Shown here: positions 55,659 through 64,000 of the stretch, one piece after another
How positions within the stretch are numbered: the first letter of the stretch is position 1
How the letters are laid out: every line of letters begins with the position of its first letter
Source of the DNA: Vibrio natriegens NBRC 15636 = ATCC 14048 = DSM 759
GTDB lineage: Bacteria; Pseudomonadota; Gammaproteobacteria; Enterobacterales; Vibrionaceae
Length of the DNA stretch: 64,000 nucleotides
Direction of reading: 5' to 3'
Assembly (NCBI RefSeq): GCF_035621455.1
Contig: NZ_CP141822.1
Coordinates: 1,922,001 to 1,986,000, forward strand
Translations under genes and position numbers: made by a program
Notes under the pieces: generated by a model
Told to the model about the DNA's origin: nothing
Database searches by the model: none
Seen by the model: only the letters and a program-made list of their open reading frames with translations

Positions 55659-56369
55659 ATGTCAAACACAGCGCTTACTCTCAATTGGATATTTGGCACC
55701 TGCGACGATGACAATATGACTGGTACCAAAGGCACCGACACAACCGATATCTTCTTCGGTTTTGGCGGTAAAGATAATTTCGTCGGATTCGACGGGAACG
55801 ATTATGTTTTCGGTGGCTGGGGTGAAGACAGCTTGTTCGGCGGGCGGGGAAACGACTTCATCTCTGGTGGCTTCGGTAATGATTATCTGTCTGGTGGTTT
55901 AGGAAATGACTCGCTGTACGGCGGATTCGGAGACGACATCATTTTCGATTATTCAGGCAACAATTTTATTAGTGGCGGTTGGGGCAATGACACCATTGTT
56001 ATCGGTGATGGTGAGTCCGTATTAAGTGGTGGCTTTGGCGCAGATTCATTCGTGTTCACCAACAGAATGGCGATTGGTGTTCCTGATCAACCTGTTTCTT
56101 CTAATGAAATCGAAGTGATAGCAGAAGTACTGGATTTCAGTATTTTCTCGGATAAGTTGGTTTTCGACTTTGGAAGAGATACTAACGGGGATGGGATTCG
56201 CGATACGTTTCTTGACTCAGCAGAAGATCTTGACCTTTCATACAATGAGTGTGGCTGGGCGGTATTCTCCAGCGATGAGTACAATGTTGAAGTGACACTT
56301 AATGGCGTCACATCGAGTTACATCGATTATGCGGATCACAAAGGCATCGATCTTTTCGAGTTCGCTTAA
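55659..56369 (+). CDS. small RTX-repeat calcium-binding protein
   Basis: A 236-residue acidic protein with about nine tandem RTX nonapeptides (GGxGxDxUx), for example GGWGEDSLF, GGRGNDFIS, GGFGNDYLS, GGLGNDSLY and GGFGDDIIF, at about residues 33-130. These bind Ca2+ in a beta-roll. There is no N-terminal signal peptide, as expected of type I secretion substrates with a C-terminal signal, but no ABC exporter or TolC-like gene is in the window. One repeat (YSGNNFIS) is degenerate. Function unknown; it has its own terminator. Confidence 0.8.
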   Translation: MSNTALTLNWIFGTCDDDNMTGTKGTDTTDIFFGFGGKDNFVGFDGNDYVFGGWGEDSLFGGRGNDFISGGFGNDYLSGGLGNDSLYGGFGDDIIFDYSGNNFISGGWGNDTIVIGDGESVLSGGFGADSFVFTNRMAIGVPDQPVSSNEIEVIAEVLDFSIFSDKLVFDFGRDTNGDGIRDTFLDSAEDLDLSYNECGWAVFSSDEYNVEVTLNGVTSSYIDYADHKGIDLFEFA

Positions 56370-56406
56370 AGAATTTACTTCGTTTTCGAATCGATACGCC
56401 AGATAC

Positions 56407-56434
56407 AAAAAAGGAGGCATCTCAGCCTCCTTTA
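56407..56434 (+). terminator. terminator of the RTX-repeat gene
   Basis: Eight-base stem AAGGAGGC / GCCTCCTT, loop ATCTCA, A run before and TTT after. Confidence 0.82.
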
Positions 56435-56456
56435 TCACATCAAGCTAGCACCACAC

Positions 56457-57077
56457 TTATTCAAATGGCGCAGGGTCACCCGATCCAAGACGAACCACGA
56501 CAGGGTCACCTTCACTAAAGTCGATAACCGTTGACGGTTGTTCACCCAAATAACCGCCGTTAAGTATTACGTCAACCGCATGTTCTAACTTGTCACGGAT
56601 ATCTTCTGGATCAGATTCAGCTACGTCACTGTTAGGTAAAATCAACGACGTAGACATCAATGGCTCACCCAATGCTTCCAAAAGATCAAGCGCGATTTGG
56701 TTATCAGGAACACGGATACCTATGGTTTTACGCTTTGCATTCATTAAACGACGAGGCACTTCTTTTGTACCTTTGAAGATGAATGTGTAAGGCCCCGGTG
56801 TATTGTTTTTCAGTAATCGAAATGCGCCGTTGTCTACGCGTGCGTACAGCGAAATCTCGGATAAATCACGACATAACAACGTGAAGTTGTGCTTATCGTC
56901 CAAGCGACGAATTTGACAGATACGTTCTAACGCCTGTTTGTTTTCCAGCTGACAGCCAAGTGCGTAACCCGAATCGGTTGGGTAAACCACGACACCGCCG
57001 TTACGAATGATTGCTACTGCTTGATTAATCAAGCGAGCCTGTGGGTTTTCTGGATGAACGTAAAAAAACTGGCTCAT
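56457..57077 (-). CDS. yciO: Sua5/YciO/YrdC-family protein YciO
   Basis: A 206-residue protein of the threonylcarbamoyl-AMP synthase fold (VYPTDSGYALGC, RRLDDKHNFTLLCRDL). It lies next to rnm and the trp operon like E. coli yciO, a paralogue whose own role is not settled, rather than the main tRNA-modifying TsaC. GAGGAATTACA precedes the ATG. It is 38 bases downstream of rnm on the same strand and probably co-transcribed. Confidence 0.9.
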   Translation of the reverse strand: MSQFFYVHPENPQARLINQAVAIIRNGGVVVYPTDSGYALGCQLENKQALERICQIRRLDDKHNFTLLCRDLSEISLYARVDNGAFRLLKNNTPGPYTFIFKGTKEVPRRLMNAKRKTIGIRVPDNQIALDLLEALGEPLMSTSLILPNSDVAESDPEDIRDKLEHAVDVILNGGYLGEQPSTVIDFSEGDPVVVRLGSGDPAPFE

Positions 57078-57115
57078 TGTAATTCCTCATTATCGAGCCT
57101 CTCGGCTCTATATCC

Positions 57116-57985
57116 TTATGGAGCGTGGACTTCGTTGCGATCCAACGAAGGGTCAATGCCCCAATCTTTCCAAACTGGTTCTACGCCTGACGGCAACCAG
57201 AGGTTTCGACCCAACTCCATCCAAGGAGACGGATAGTGAAAGTCGCTACCTTGGGACGCTAATAGTTTGTATTGTATAGCATAATCCGCCAGATTGCGTC
57301 TTTCTTGTTGTGCTTGTTGTGGCTGAGCGACTTCCATCGCGTCACCATTTGCTTCCGAGAATGCCGCAAGAAGACGCTTAATCCACTTTGCTGTCAACTG
57401 ATATCGACCCGGATGAGCTAACACCGCGTGGCCACCAGCAGCGTGAATAGCATCTATCGCATCTTTCATCGAACACCAATTCGGCGGCACATAACCAGGG
57501 TTGTTACGCGTAAGGAACTTTTTGAACACCATTTGCATGTTTTTAGCGAAGCCATTGTCCACCAACCATTTCGCGAAATGGGCACGTGTAATTGGCGCAT
57601 CACCTGCAATCTGCTGTACCTCTTCCAGAACGCCTTCACGAGTTGCTTTTTGCAGACGCGATGCGATCAGCTCTGAACGAGTGATTCGATGCTGTTTTTG
57701 TTGTTCAATAAGCGTCTTCAATGCTGGATTATCAGGGTCAATATTCAGACCCACGATATGGATATCTTTATTTTGCCAAACGGTTGAGATTTCGATGCCG
57801 TTAATAATTTTGATCGGCAACTGATTATCTTCTACATACTGTTTCGCTGGCACTAAACCGTCAACGGTATCATGGTCTGTAATCGCCAAAACTTCGATAT
57901 CAAAACTCAGTGCCCTATCCACTAAATCTTTCGGTTCCAGTCGGCCATCAGAGGCTGTGGTATGGCTATGTAAATCAATTCTCAT
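57116..57985 (-). CDS. rnm: RNase AM, PHP-domain 5'-3' exoribonuclease (YciV)
   Basis: A 289-residue PHP-domain enzyme. Metal ligands appear as [32 protein letters not shown] and GSDFHYP. E. coli RNase AM matures the 5' ends of 23S, 16S and 5S rRNA. It is divergent from trpL with the trp control region between, the same order as in E. coli. Confidence 0.9.
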   Translation of the reverse strand: MRIDLHSHTTASDGRLEPKDLVDRALSFDIEVLAITDHDTVDGLVPAKQYVEDNQLPIKIINGIEISTVWQNKDIHIVGLNIDPDNPALKTLIEQQKQHRITRSELIASRLQKATREGVLEEVQQIAGDAPITRAHFAKWLVDNGFAKNMQMVFKKFLTRNNPGYVPPNWCSMKDAIDAIHAAGGHAVLAHPGRYQLTAKWIKRLLAAFSEANGDAMEVAQPQQAQQERRNLADYAIQYKLLASQGSDFHYPSPWMELGRNLWLPSGVEPVWKDWGIDPSLDRNEVHAP

Positions 57986-58015
57986 ATTTTTTATCGTTTT
58001 AATGCTGTTTTGGGG

Positions 58016-58044
58016 TTGACTTTTTATCTCCGCACTAGTTAACT
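58016..58044 (+). promoter_or_regulatory. trp operon promoter
   Basis: TTGACT (58016-58021), a 17-base spacer and TTAACT (58039-58044). The -10 is the same as that of the E. coli trp promoter. Predicted start about 58051. Confidence 0.85.
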
Positions 58045-58051
58045 AGTACAC
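58031..58051 (+). promoter_or_regulatory. TrpR operator
   Basis: A 14-base perfect palindrome ACTAGTTAACTAGT at 58034-58047 overlaps the -10, nearly the same as the E. coli trp operator. Binding of tryptophan-charged TrpR would block the polymerase. Confidence 0.85.
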
Positions 58052-58081
58052 AAATACAGAACACATTATTCAAGGCTCACT

Positions 58082-58207
58082 ATGTTACAAGAATTGAAGC
58101 AAAACCAAAAAGCGAAAGTTGCAGTTTGTCTAAATAAGACAAGCTCGGCAGACGTTGCTTGGTGGCGCACTTGGACAAGTTCTTGGTGGGCAAACGTGTA
58201 CTTCTAG
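58082..58207 (+). CDS. trpL: trp leader peptide
   Basis: A 41-residue ORF that the ORF list omits because of its length. It ends WWRTWTSSWWANVYF, so it has five Trp codons in 11 positions. AAGG lies eight bases before the ATG. Ribosome stalling at the Trp codons when charged tRNA-Trp is scarce controls the following attenuator. It is longer than the E. coli leader (14 residues). Confidence 0.9.
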   Translation: MLQELKQNQKAKVAVCLNKTSSADVAWWRTWTSSWWANVYF

Positions 58208-58229
58208 TTTAGAAATTCAAACGTTAAAA

Positions 58230-58261
58230 AGCCCGCTGCCAAAGCGGGCTTTTTATTTTTT
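58230..58261 (+). terminator. trp attenuator terminator
   Basis: Eight-base perfect stem AGCCCGCT / AGCGGGCT with a five-base loop, then TTTTTATTTTTT. The segment TGGTGGGC at 58184-58191, inside trpL, can pair with the left arm by five Watson-Crick and three wobble pairs, providing the antiterminator. Confidence 0.9.
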
Positions 58262-58382
58262 CGCCCTTTTTACGTTTAACTGCTTAAACATTGACCGGAT
58301 CTCGTAAACTCTTAATTGGGCCAACGCCTAGTTTATGCCACTATGTTCAGCAGGAAGATTAAAATAGCTATAAGGAGGTCTT

Positions 58383-59945
58383 GTGAACAAGGCCATTGAA
58401 ATCAAGAATCTTGGACAACTGGAAGTGCTAACGGCTTCTGTTCCTTACACTCAAGACCCAACCCGCTTGTTTCACACCCTGTGTGAAAATAAGACGGATA
58501 GCTTACTTCTGGAATCTGCGGAAATTGATTCGAAACAGGACCTGAAGTCACTTTTGATCGTTGACTCTGCGGTTCGCATCGTTTGTTTTGACCATACCGT
58601 CACCATGCAGGCATTAACGGACAATGGTAAAAACTTGCTTGCTCACCTCAATAAGAACGTACGTAGTGACGTTACTTCTCAATTTGATGGTGAGACTTTC
58701 ACACTTGAATTTTCCCAGCCATGCGACACTCTGGATGAAGACTCTCGCTTACGTGAAGCTTCTTCATTCGATGCACTGCGCTTAGTTCAACACAGTTTTG
58801 ATCTAGAAGATAAAGATAAGCACGCGATTTTCCTCGGTGGTTTATTCGCTTACGACTTAGTGGCAAGTTTCGAACCTTTGGGTCATGCAGATGCGACCAA
58901 TCAATGCCCAGATTACGTTTTTTACGTTGCCGAGACACTACTCGTCGTTGACCATCAAACTGAGTCTTGCCATTTGCAAGCAACGCTATTTGTCGATAAC
59001 TCGCAACAAGCGACTTTAGAAGCTCGCATTGCAGAGATCGGCGAACAGTGTAGCGCGCCTAAGCATCTGCCTAGTGCGGCCAAACTGACCGATGTGACAG
59101 CTCAACCAAGCATCTCGGATGAAGACTTCTGCCAGATTGTCAGTGATTTAAAAGAGTACGTAGTGAAAGGGGATATTTTCCAGGTTGTTCCTTCACGCCG
59201 TTTCACGCTTCCTTGCCCTTCCCCACTAGCGGCATATAAAGAGCTGAAGAAGAGCAACCCAAGCCCATACATGTTCTACATGCAAGATGAGTTATTCACT
59301 CTATTTGGCGCTTCGCCAGAAAGTGCTTTGAAGTACGAAACCGACACCAATCAGGTTGAGATATACCCAATCGCAGGCACTCGCCGCCGTGGTAAGCGCC
59401 CGAATGGAGAAATCGATTTCGATCTCGACAGCCGTATCGAACTTGAACTGCGTACCGACATGAAAGAAAACGCAGAACACATGATGCTAGTTGATCTGGC
59501 ACGTAACGACGTCGCACGTATCTCTGAGGCAGGTACTCGCTATGTAGCTGACCTACTCAAGGTAGACCGTTACAGCCATGTGATGCATTTAGTTTCACGC
59601 GTCGTCGGTCAATTACGCGAAGATTTAGACGCCCTGCATGCTTATCAGGCAAGCATGAATATGGGCACACTGACAGGCGCGCCAAAAATTCGTGCTATGC
59701 AGTTAATTCGTGACGTGGAAGGTGTTCGCCGCGGAAGCTATGGCGGTGCAGTTGGTTACCTAACCGGAGAAGGCACGCTAGATACTTGTATCGTGATTCG
59801 CTCTGCCTATGTTGAAAACGGTATTGCCCAAGTACAAGCAGGCGCAGGGGTAGTTTTCGATTCAGATCCACAAGCGGAAGCGGACGAAACCCGCGGTAAG
59901 GCACAAGCCGTTATTTCTGCTATTCAAGCAGCACATGAGGAGTAG
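58383..59945 (+). CDS. trpE: anthranilate synthase component I
   Basis: A 520-residue chorismate-binding subunit. The N-terminal feedback site motif is LLLESAE, and the catalytic region contains GASPESALK, PIAGTRRRGK and HMMLVDLARND. With TrpG it makes anthranilate from chorismate and glutamine. Starts at GTG behind a perfect AAGGAGGT. Confidence 0.96.
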   Translation: MNKAIEIKNLGQLEVLTASVPYTQDPTRLFHTLCENKTDSLLLESAEIDSKQDLKSLLIVDSAVRIVCFDHTVTMQALTDNGKNLLAHLNKNVRSDVTSQFDGETFTLEFSQPCDTLDEDSRLREASSFDALRLVQHSFDLEDKDKHAIFLGGLFAYDLVASFEPLGHADATNQCPDYVFYVAETLLVVDHQTESCHLQATLFVDNSQQATLEARIAEIGEQCSAPKHLPSAAKLTDVTAQPSISDEDFCQIVSDLKEYVVKGDIFQVVPSRRFTLPCPSPLAAYKELKKSNPSPYMFYMQDELFTLFGASPESALKYETDTNQVEIYPIAGTRRRGKRPNGEIDFDLDSRIELELRTDMKENAEHMMLVDLARNDVARISEAGTRYVADLLKVDRYSHVMHLVSRVVGQLREDLDALHAYQASMNMGTLTGAPKIRAMQLIRDVEGVRRGSYGGAVGYLTGEGTLDTCIVIRSAYVENGIAQVQAGAGVVFDSDPQAEADETRGKAQAVISAIQAAHEE

Positions 59946-59951
59946 CAGAGC

Positions 59952-60542
59952 ATGGCTAACATAGTATTTATCGATAACTTTGACTCTTTTACCTATAACT
60001 TGGTTGATCAATTTCGTTCGCTTGGTCATTCCGTCACCATTTACCGTAATAACATTGCTGCCGAGACCATAGAACACGCGGTCAATGAGCTAGAAAACCC
60101 AGTTGTTCTGCTCTCTCCAGGTCCAGGAGCTCCTTCTGAAGCGGGCTCAATGCCAGACTTAATTCAGCGCATGAAAGGCAAAGTGCCAATGATAGGCATC
60201 TGTCTTGGCCATCAGGCCATCGTTGAAGCCTATGGCGGCACGGTTGCGGGCGCAGGTGAGATCATTCACGGCAAAGTGTCGATGATGGAACATGACAATC
60301 ACGCCACTTACGCCAATTTGCCATCACCACTGGCCATTGCCCGTTATCACTCATTGGTCGCAACCTCTGTTCCAGAAACGCTGACCATTACCGCTGAAGT
60401 GGATGGATTAACCATGTCAGTAGTACACGAACAGGACAAAGTTTGCGGATTTCAGTTCCACCCGGAATCGATCATGACCACGTATGGAGCAACCCTATTA
60501 GCCAATGCTATCGAATGGGCGCTTGAGAAAAACAACGCATAA
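59952..60542 (+). CDS. trpG: anthranilate synthase component II (glutamine amidotransferase)
   Basis: A 196-residue class I amidotransferase. The nucleophile lies in GICLGHQAIVEAYGG, and the His-Glu pair in FHPESIMT. Unlike E. coli, TrpG is not fused to TrpD. It follows trpE by six bases. Confidence 0.96.
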   Translation: MANIVFIDNFDSFTYNLVDQFRSLGHSVTIYRNNIAAETIEHAVNELENPVVLLSPGPGAPSEAGSMPDLIQRMKGKVPMIGICLGHQAIVEAYGGTVAGAGEIIHGKVSMMEHDNHATYANLPSPLAIARYHSLVATSVPETLTITAEVDGLTMSVVHEQDKVCGFQFHPESIMTTYGATLLANAIEWALEKNNA

Positions 60543-60561
60543 AGAAATAGGGAGAGGAATT

Positions 60562-61560
60562 ATGGAAGCGATTATCAATAAACTTTATGACCAACAGGCT
60601 TTGACTCAAGAAGAAAGTCAGCAACTGTTCGATACCATTATTCGTGGTGAACTCGACCCAATTTTGATGGCATCAGCGTTAACGGCGCTTAAGATCAAAG
60701 GCGAAACTCCAGACGAGATTTCCGGCGCAGCAAAAGCCCTGCTCGCCAACGCAAAGCCGTTCCCGCGTCCTGAGTATGACTTTGCCGATATTGTCGGTAC
60801 TGGTGGCGATGGTCACGATACCATCAACATTTCCACCACGGCAGCATTTGTCGCTGCGGCTTGCGGCTTGAAAGTCGCCAAACACGGCAACCGCAGTGTC
60901 TCCAGTAAGTCAGGCTCTTCTGATCTACTGGACTCTTTCGGCATCAACCTTGCCATGAGCCCAGAAGACACGCGTAAAGCCATGGACGAAATTGGCGTTG
61001 CATTTCTGTTTGCCCCCCAATACCACGGTGGCGTGCGCCATGCGATGCCAGTGCGCCAAACGATGAAAACACGCACTATCTTCAATATTCTTGGTCCACT
61101 GATTAACCCTGCTCACCCTAACATTGAATTAATGGGTGTTTACAGCGAAGAACTAGTTCGTCCTATTGCAGAAACCATGCTACAAATGGGTATGAAGCGC
61201 GCCGCAGTCGTACATGGTAGCGGGCTCGATGAAGTGGCCATTCATGGGCCAACCACGGTGGCAGAAATCAAAGACGGTCAAATTGTTGAATACACTCTGA
61301 CTCCGCAAGACTTCGGTTTAGAAACTCACCCGCTAGAAGCGATTAAAGGTGGCGCTCCAGAAGAGAATAAAGCAATCATCACCAATATTCTCACAGGAAA
61401 AGGAACCGACGCTCAGCTCGGTGCTGTCGCGGCGAACGTTGCATTGCTCATGCGTCTGTTCGGTCACGAAGATTTAAAAGCCAATGCGCAGCAAGCCATT
61501 GAGGCAATGAATTCAGGCAAGGCTTATCAGTTAGTTCAGCAACTTGCCGCACACGCTTAA
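60562..61560 (+). CDS. trpD: anthranilate phosphoribosyltransferase
   Basis: A 332-residue enzyme transferring phosphoribose from PRPP to anthranilate. The glycine-rich site is GTGGDGHDTINIST and the KHGNRSVSSKSGSSDLL segment is conserved. The frame is open back to 60505, but the ATG at 60562 has GGAGAGGAAT upstream and is the start. It is separate from trpG. Confidence 0.95.
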   Translation: MEAIINKLYDQQALTQEESQQLFDTIIRGELDPILMASALTALKIKGETPDEISGAAKALLANAKPFPRPEYDFADIVGTGGDGHDTINISTTAAFVAAACGLKVAKHGNRSVSSKSGSSDLLDSFGINLAMSPEDTRKAMDEIGVAFLFAPQYHGGVRHAMPVRQTMKTRTIFNILGPLINPAHPNIELMGVYSEELVRPIAETMLQMGMKRAAVVHGSGLDEVAIHGPTTVAEIKDGQIVEYTLTPQDFGLETHPLEAIKGGAPEENKAIITNILTGKGTDAQLGAVAANVALLMRLFGHEDLKANAQQAIEAMNSGKAYQLVQQLAAHA

Positions 61561-61573
61561 GGAAATAATCAAG

Positions 61574-63013
61574 ATGACGGATTTCAACACTCAAAAAGCT
61601 GATAACCTTTCTGAGCACGTGTCAAAAAAAGAAGCGGAAATGGCGGAAGTTCTCGCTAAGATCGTTCGCGACAAATATCAGTGGGTCGCAGAGCGCAAAG
61701 CTTCTCAGCATTTGAGTACATTTCAATCCGATTTAGAACTTTCAGATCGTAGCTTCTACGATGCGCTCAGCGGCGATAAGACGGTCTTTATTACTGAGTG
61801 TAAAAAAGCCTCACCTTCGAAAGGGCTCATAAGAGATGACTTTGATCTGGATTACATCGCATCAGTTTACAACAATCATGCAGATGCCATTTCTGTCTTA
61901 ACCGACGAGAAGTACTTTCAGGGCAACTTCGACTTTATTCCACAAGTCCGCAGTCAGGTCACTCAGCCCGTACTTTGTAAAGATTTCATGGTAGACGCTT
62001 ACCAAGTTTACTTAGCGCGCCACTACGGGGCTGACGCCATCTTATTGATGCTGTCTGTACTTAACGATGAAGAATACAAAGCATTAGCTGAAGTCGCTCA
62101 CAGCCTGAACATGGGTATTCTGACAGAAGTCAGCAACGAAGAAGAGCTGCATCGTGCGGTTGATTTGGGTGCACTTGTTATCGGTATCAACAACCGTAAC
62201 CTACGCGACTTAAGTACTGACCTTAACCGTACCAAAGAGTTAGCACCGTTGATTCGAAAGCTCGCGCCAAAAGCAACCGTGATTTCAGAGTCAGGCATTT
62301 ACACACACCAACAAGTTCGAGATTTAGCGGCTTACGCGGACGGATTCCTGATTGGCAGTTCGCTTATGTCCGAAGACAATCTGGAGCTCGCTGTTCGTAA
62401 AGTCACATTGGGTGAAAATAAGGTTTGTGGTTTGACCCACCCTGACGATGCAGCAAAAGCTTATAAAGCGGGAGCGGTATTTGGCGGACTGATTTTTGTT
62501 GAACAGTCTAAACGAGCGGTGGATTTAGAGACGGCTCGACTCACCATGAGCGGCGCGCCACTTAAATATGTAGGCGTGTTCCAAAATCATGAGATTGATT
62601 TTGTAGCCGCAATTGTGACATCGCTTGGTTTAAAAGCGGTTCAGCTGCACGGCGCTGAAGATCAAACCTACGTCAACCAGTTAAAAGCTGAACTTCCTGC
62701 TGGCGTTGAAATTTGGAAAGCGTATGGCGTCAAAGAGAGCGCGCCAACTTTGCTTGCGGAAAACGTTGATCGCCATTTATTGGATGCGCAGGTCGGGAAT
62801 AAATCTGGTGGTACCGGACAAGTTTTCGACTGGTCTCTTATCGGCGACCCAAGTCAAATCATGTTAGCAGGTGGACTGTCGCCTGAGAATGCTCAACAAG
62901 CGGCGTCATTAGGTTGCTTGGGATTAGATTTAAACTCTGGCGTAGAAAGCGCGCCAGGTAAAAAAGATGCACAGAAGTTGCAGGCCGCGTTTAACGCAAT
63001 TCGCAACTACTAA
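61574..63013 (+). CDS. trpCF: bifunctional indole-3-glycerol phosphate synthase / phosphoribosylanthranilate isomerase
   Basis: A 479-residue fusion. The N-terminal IGPS has [10 protein letters not shown] and the C-terminal PRAI starts near 285 with [12 protein letters not shown]. Both are TIM barrels. AAGGAAAT precedes the ATG at 61574; the frame is open to 61544. The N-terminus carries about 35 extra residues before the IGPS core. Confidence 0.95.
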   Translation: MTDFNTQKADNLSEHVSKKEAEMAEVLAKIVRDKYQWVAERKASQHLSTFQSDLELSDRSFYDALSGDKTVFITECKKASPSKGLIRDDFDLDYIASVYNNHADAISVLTDEKYFQGNFDFIPQVRSQVTQPVLCKDFMVDAYQVYLARHYGADAILLMLSVLNDEEYKALAEVAHSLNMGILTEVSNEEELHRAVDLGALVIGINNRNLRDLSTDLNRTKELAPLIRKLAPKATVISESGIYTHQQVRDLAAYADGFLIGSSLMSEDNLELAVRKVTLGENKVCGLTHPDDAAKAYKAGAVFGGLIFVEQSKRAVDLETARLTMSGAPLKYVGVFQNHEIDFVAAIVTSLGLKAVQLHGAEDQTYVNQLKAELPAGVEIWKAYGVKESAPTLLAENVDRHLLDAQVGNKSGGTGQVFDWSLIGDPSQIMLAGGLSPENAQQAASLGCLGLDLNSGVESAPGKKDAQKLQAAFNAIRNY

Positions 63014-63053
63014 AATTATTCGTAGCAAGAAAATTACGAGAAGGACTATCACG

Positions 63054-64000
63054 ATGGCAAAACTGAATGCCTACTTTGGCGAATATGGCGGTCAGTACGT
63101 TCCGCAAATCCTCGTTCCTGCATTGGAGCAACTTGAGCAAGCATTTATTGACGCACAGGAAGATCCAGAGTTCCGTAGCGAATTCATGACACTTCTTCAG
63201 GAATATGCAGGTCGCCCTACGGCGCTAACGCTTACTCGCAACTTAACTAAAGGTACAAAGACCAAACTGTACCTAAAGCGTGAAGACTTACTCCACGGCG
63301 GCGCACACAAAACTAACCAGGTGCTAGGTCAGGCTCTACTGGCTAAGCGCATGGGCAAAACAGAAATCATCGCTGAAACCGGTGCGGGTCAACACGGTGT
63401 CGCAACAGCACTAGCATGTGCGCTACTTGGTCTGAAATGTCGCGTTTATATGGGTGCGAAAGACGTTGAGCGTCAAAGCCCGAACGTGTTCCGCATGAAA
63501 CTCATGGGCGCTGAAGTCATTCCGGTACATTCTGGTTCGGCAACACTTAAAGATGCGTGTAATGAAGCACTGCGTGACTGGTCAGCAACGTACGAAGACG
63601 CGCACTACCTACTAGGTACGGCAGCGGGCCCTCACCCGTTCCCAACTATTGTTCGCGAGTTTCAGCGTATGATTGGTGAAGAAACCAAGAACCAGATTCT
63701 GGCTCGTGAAGGACGTCTTCCAGATGCAGTTATCGCTTGTGTTGGCGGTGGCTCTAACGCCATTGGTATGTTTGCTGATTTCATCGAAGAAGAAAGTGTT
63801 CGCCTTATTGGAGTCGAACCTGCAGGTAAAGGTATCGATACCGACCAACACGGTGCGCCGCTGAAACACGGTAAGACAGGCATTTATTTCGGTATGAAAG
63901 CGCCAATCATGCAAGATGAAAACGGACAGATCGAAGAGTCCTACTCCGTTTCTGCTGGTCTTGATTTTCCATCTGTTGGGCCTCAGCACGCTTACTTGAA
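63054..64000 (+). CDS. trpB: tryptophan synthase beta subunit, truncated by the window end
   Basis: The ATG at 63054 with GAGAAGGA upstream begins a frame that runs to the window end (315 codons of about 396). The PLP Lys is in GGAHKTNQV and the ammonium/indole channel region [10 protein letters not shown] follows. It combines indole and serine to tryptophan. trpA is expected just beyond the window. Confidence 0.95.
   Translation, partial: MAKLNAYFGEYGGQYVPQILVPALEQLEQAFIDAQEDPEFRSEFMTLLQEYAGRPTALTLTRNLTKGTKTKLYLKREDLLHGGAHKTNQVLGQALLAKRMGKTEIIAETGAGQHGVATALACALLGLKCRVYMGAKDVERQSPNVFRMKLMGAEVIPVHSGSATLKDACNEALRDWSATYEDAHYLLGTAAGPHPFPTIVREFQRMIGEETKNQILAREGRLPDAVIACVGGGSNAIGMFADFIEEESVRLIGVEPAGKGIDTDQHGAPLKHGKTGIYFGMKAPIMQDENGQIEESYSVSAGLDFPSVGPQHAYL

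Noticed and set aside
1..64000. CRISPR array, insertion sequence, integron or prophage
   Set aside because: No regularly spaced repeats, transposase or integrase motifs, or phage structural genes seen on either strand.

Overview
The window looks like a stretch of the large chromosome of a marine Vibrio, probably of the parahaemolyticus/alginolyticus/harveyi group. This rests on the gene content: a CosR-type MarR regulator divergent from a BCCT osmolyte carrier, a norspermidine operon with the fused aminotransferase-decarboxylase, a split trpG/trpD with fused trpCF, and the orders uvrY-uvrC-pgsA and rluB/yciO/rnm/trp. The species is inferred, not proven. I see no insertion sequence, prophage, integron or CRISPR array. 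Most of it is core genome with small accessory genes between.

Layout. 1-3.5 kb: an outer-membrane beta-barrel gene, divergent from a cNMP/CBS/DUF294 signalling protein that is coupled to a DnaQ-like exonuclease. 3.5-8.1 kb: a Cache-domain chemoreceptor, the BCCT transporter and divergent cosR. 8.1-13.3 kb: a dctPQM TRAP transporter followed by its own NarL-type two-component system, all on the minus strand. 13.8-18.3 kb: a small winged-helix-like protein, DUF2982, then ycbL-mepK-ldtD as in enterobacteria. 18.4-23.3 kb: a probable Fur-controlled iron locus (imelysin, di-haem DUF1111 protein, imelysin-like lipoprotein, DUF1513). 23.5-28.9 kb: ribA, an unlisted 58-codon ORF, gyrA and ubiG. 29.3-33.1 kb: class Ia ribonucleotide reductase nrdA-nrdB-yfaE with NrdR and DnaA sites. 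33.2-37.4 kb: SDR, metallo-hydrolase, TetR regulator and CinA-like genes. 37.7-39.4 kb: DUF3943 and a GcvR-like ACT protein. 39.4-44.8 kb: the norspermidine operon, preceded by a long structured leader. 45.5-46.1 kb: a four-gene tRNA operon (Cys, Gly, Leu, Gly). 46.4-49.5 kb: uvrY/varA-uvrC-pgsA. 50-55.3 kb: polB, a nucleotidyltransferase, efpL, yciU and rluB. 55.6-58 kb: a small RTX-repeat protein, yciO and rnm. 58-64 kb: the trp operon with promoter/operator, leader peptide and attenuator, running off the end inside trpB.

Working units. The TRAP operon combines uptake with a membrane sensor and regulator. The iron locus combines imelysins with a c-type di-haem protein. The norspermidine operon makes its polyamine from aspartate semialdehyde through diaminobutyrate and diaminopropane. 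The trp operon has both repressor and attenuation control visible in the DNA.

The most open items are: the hairpin-rich leader upstream of the norspermidine operon (about 44845-45275); the 58-codon ORF with its own terminator at 24357-24533; the inverted repeat upstream of dctP; the tandem operator in front of the TetR gene; the small RTX protein without visible export genes; and the nucleotidyltransferase with Asn in place of a usual catalytic Asp. No wholly new multi-gene system is obvious.
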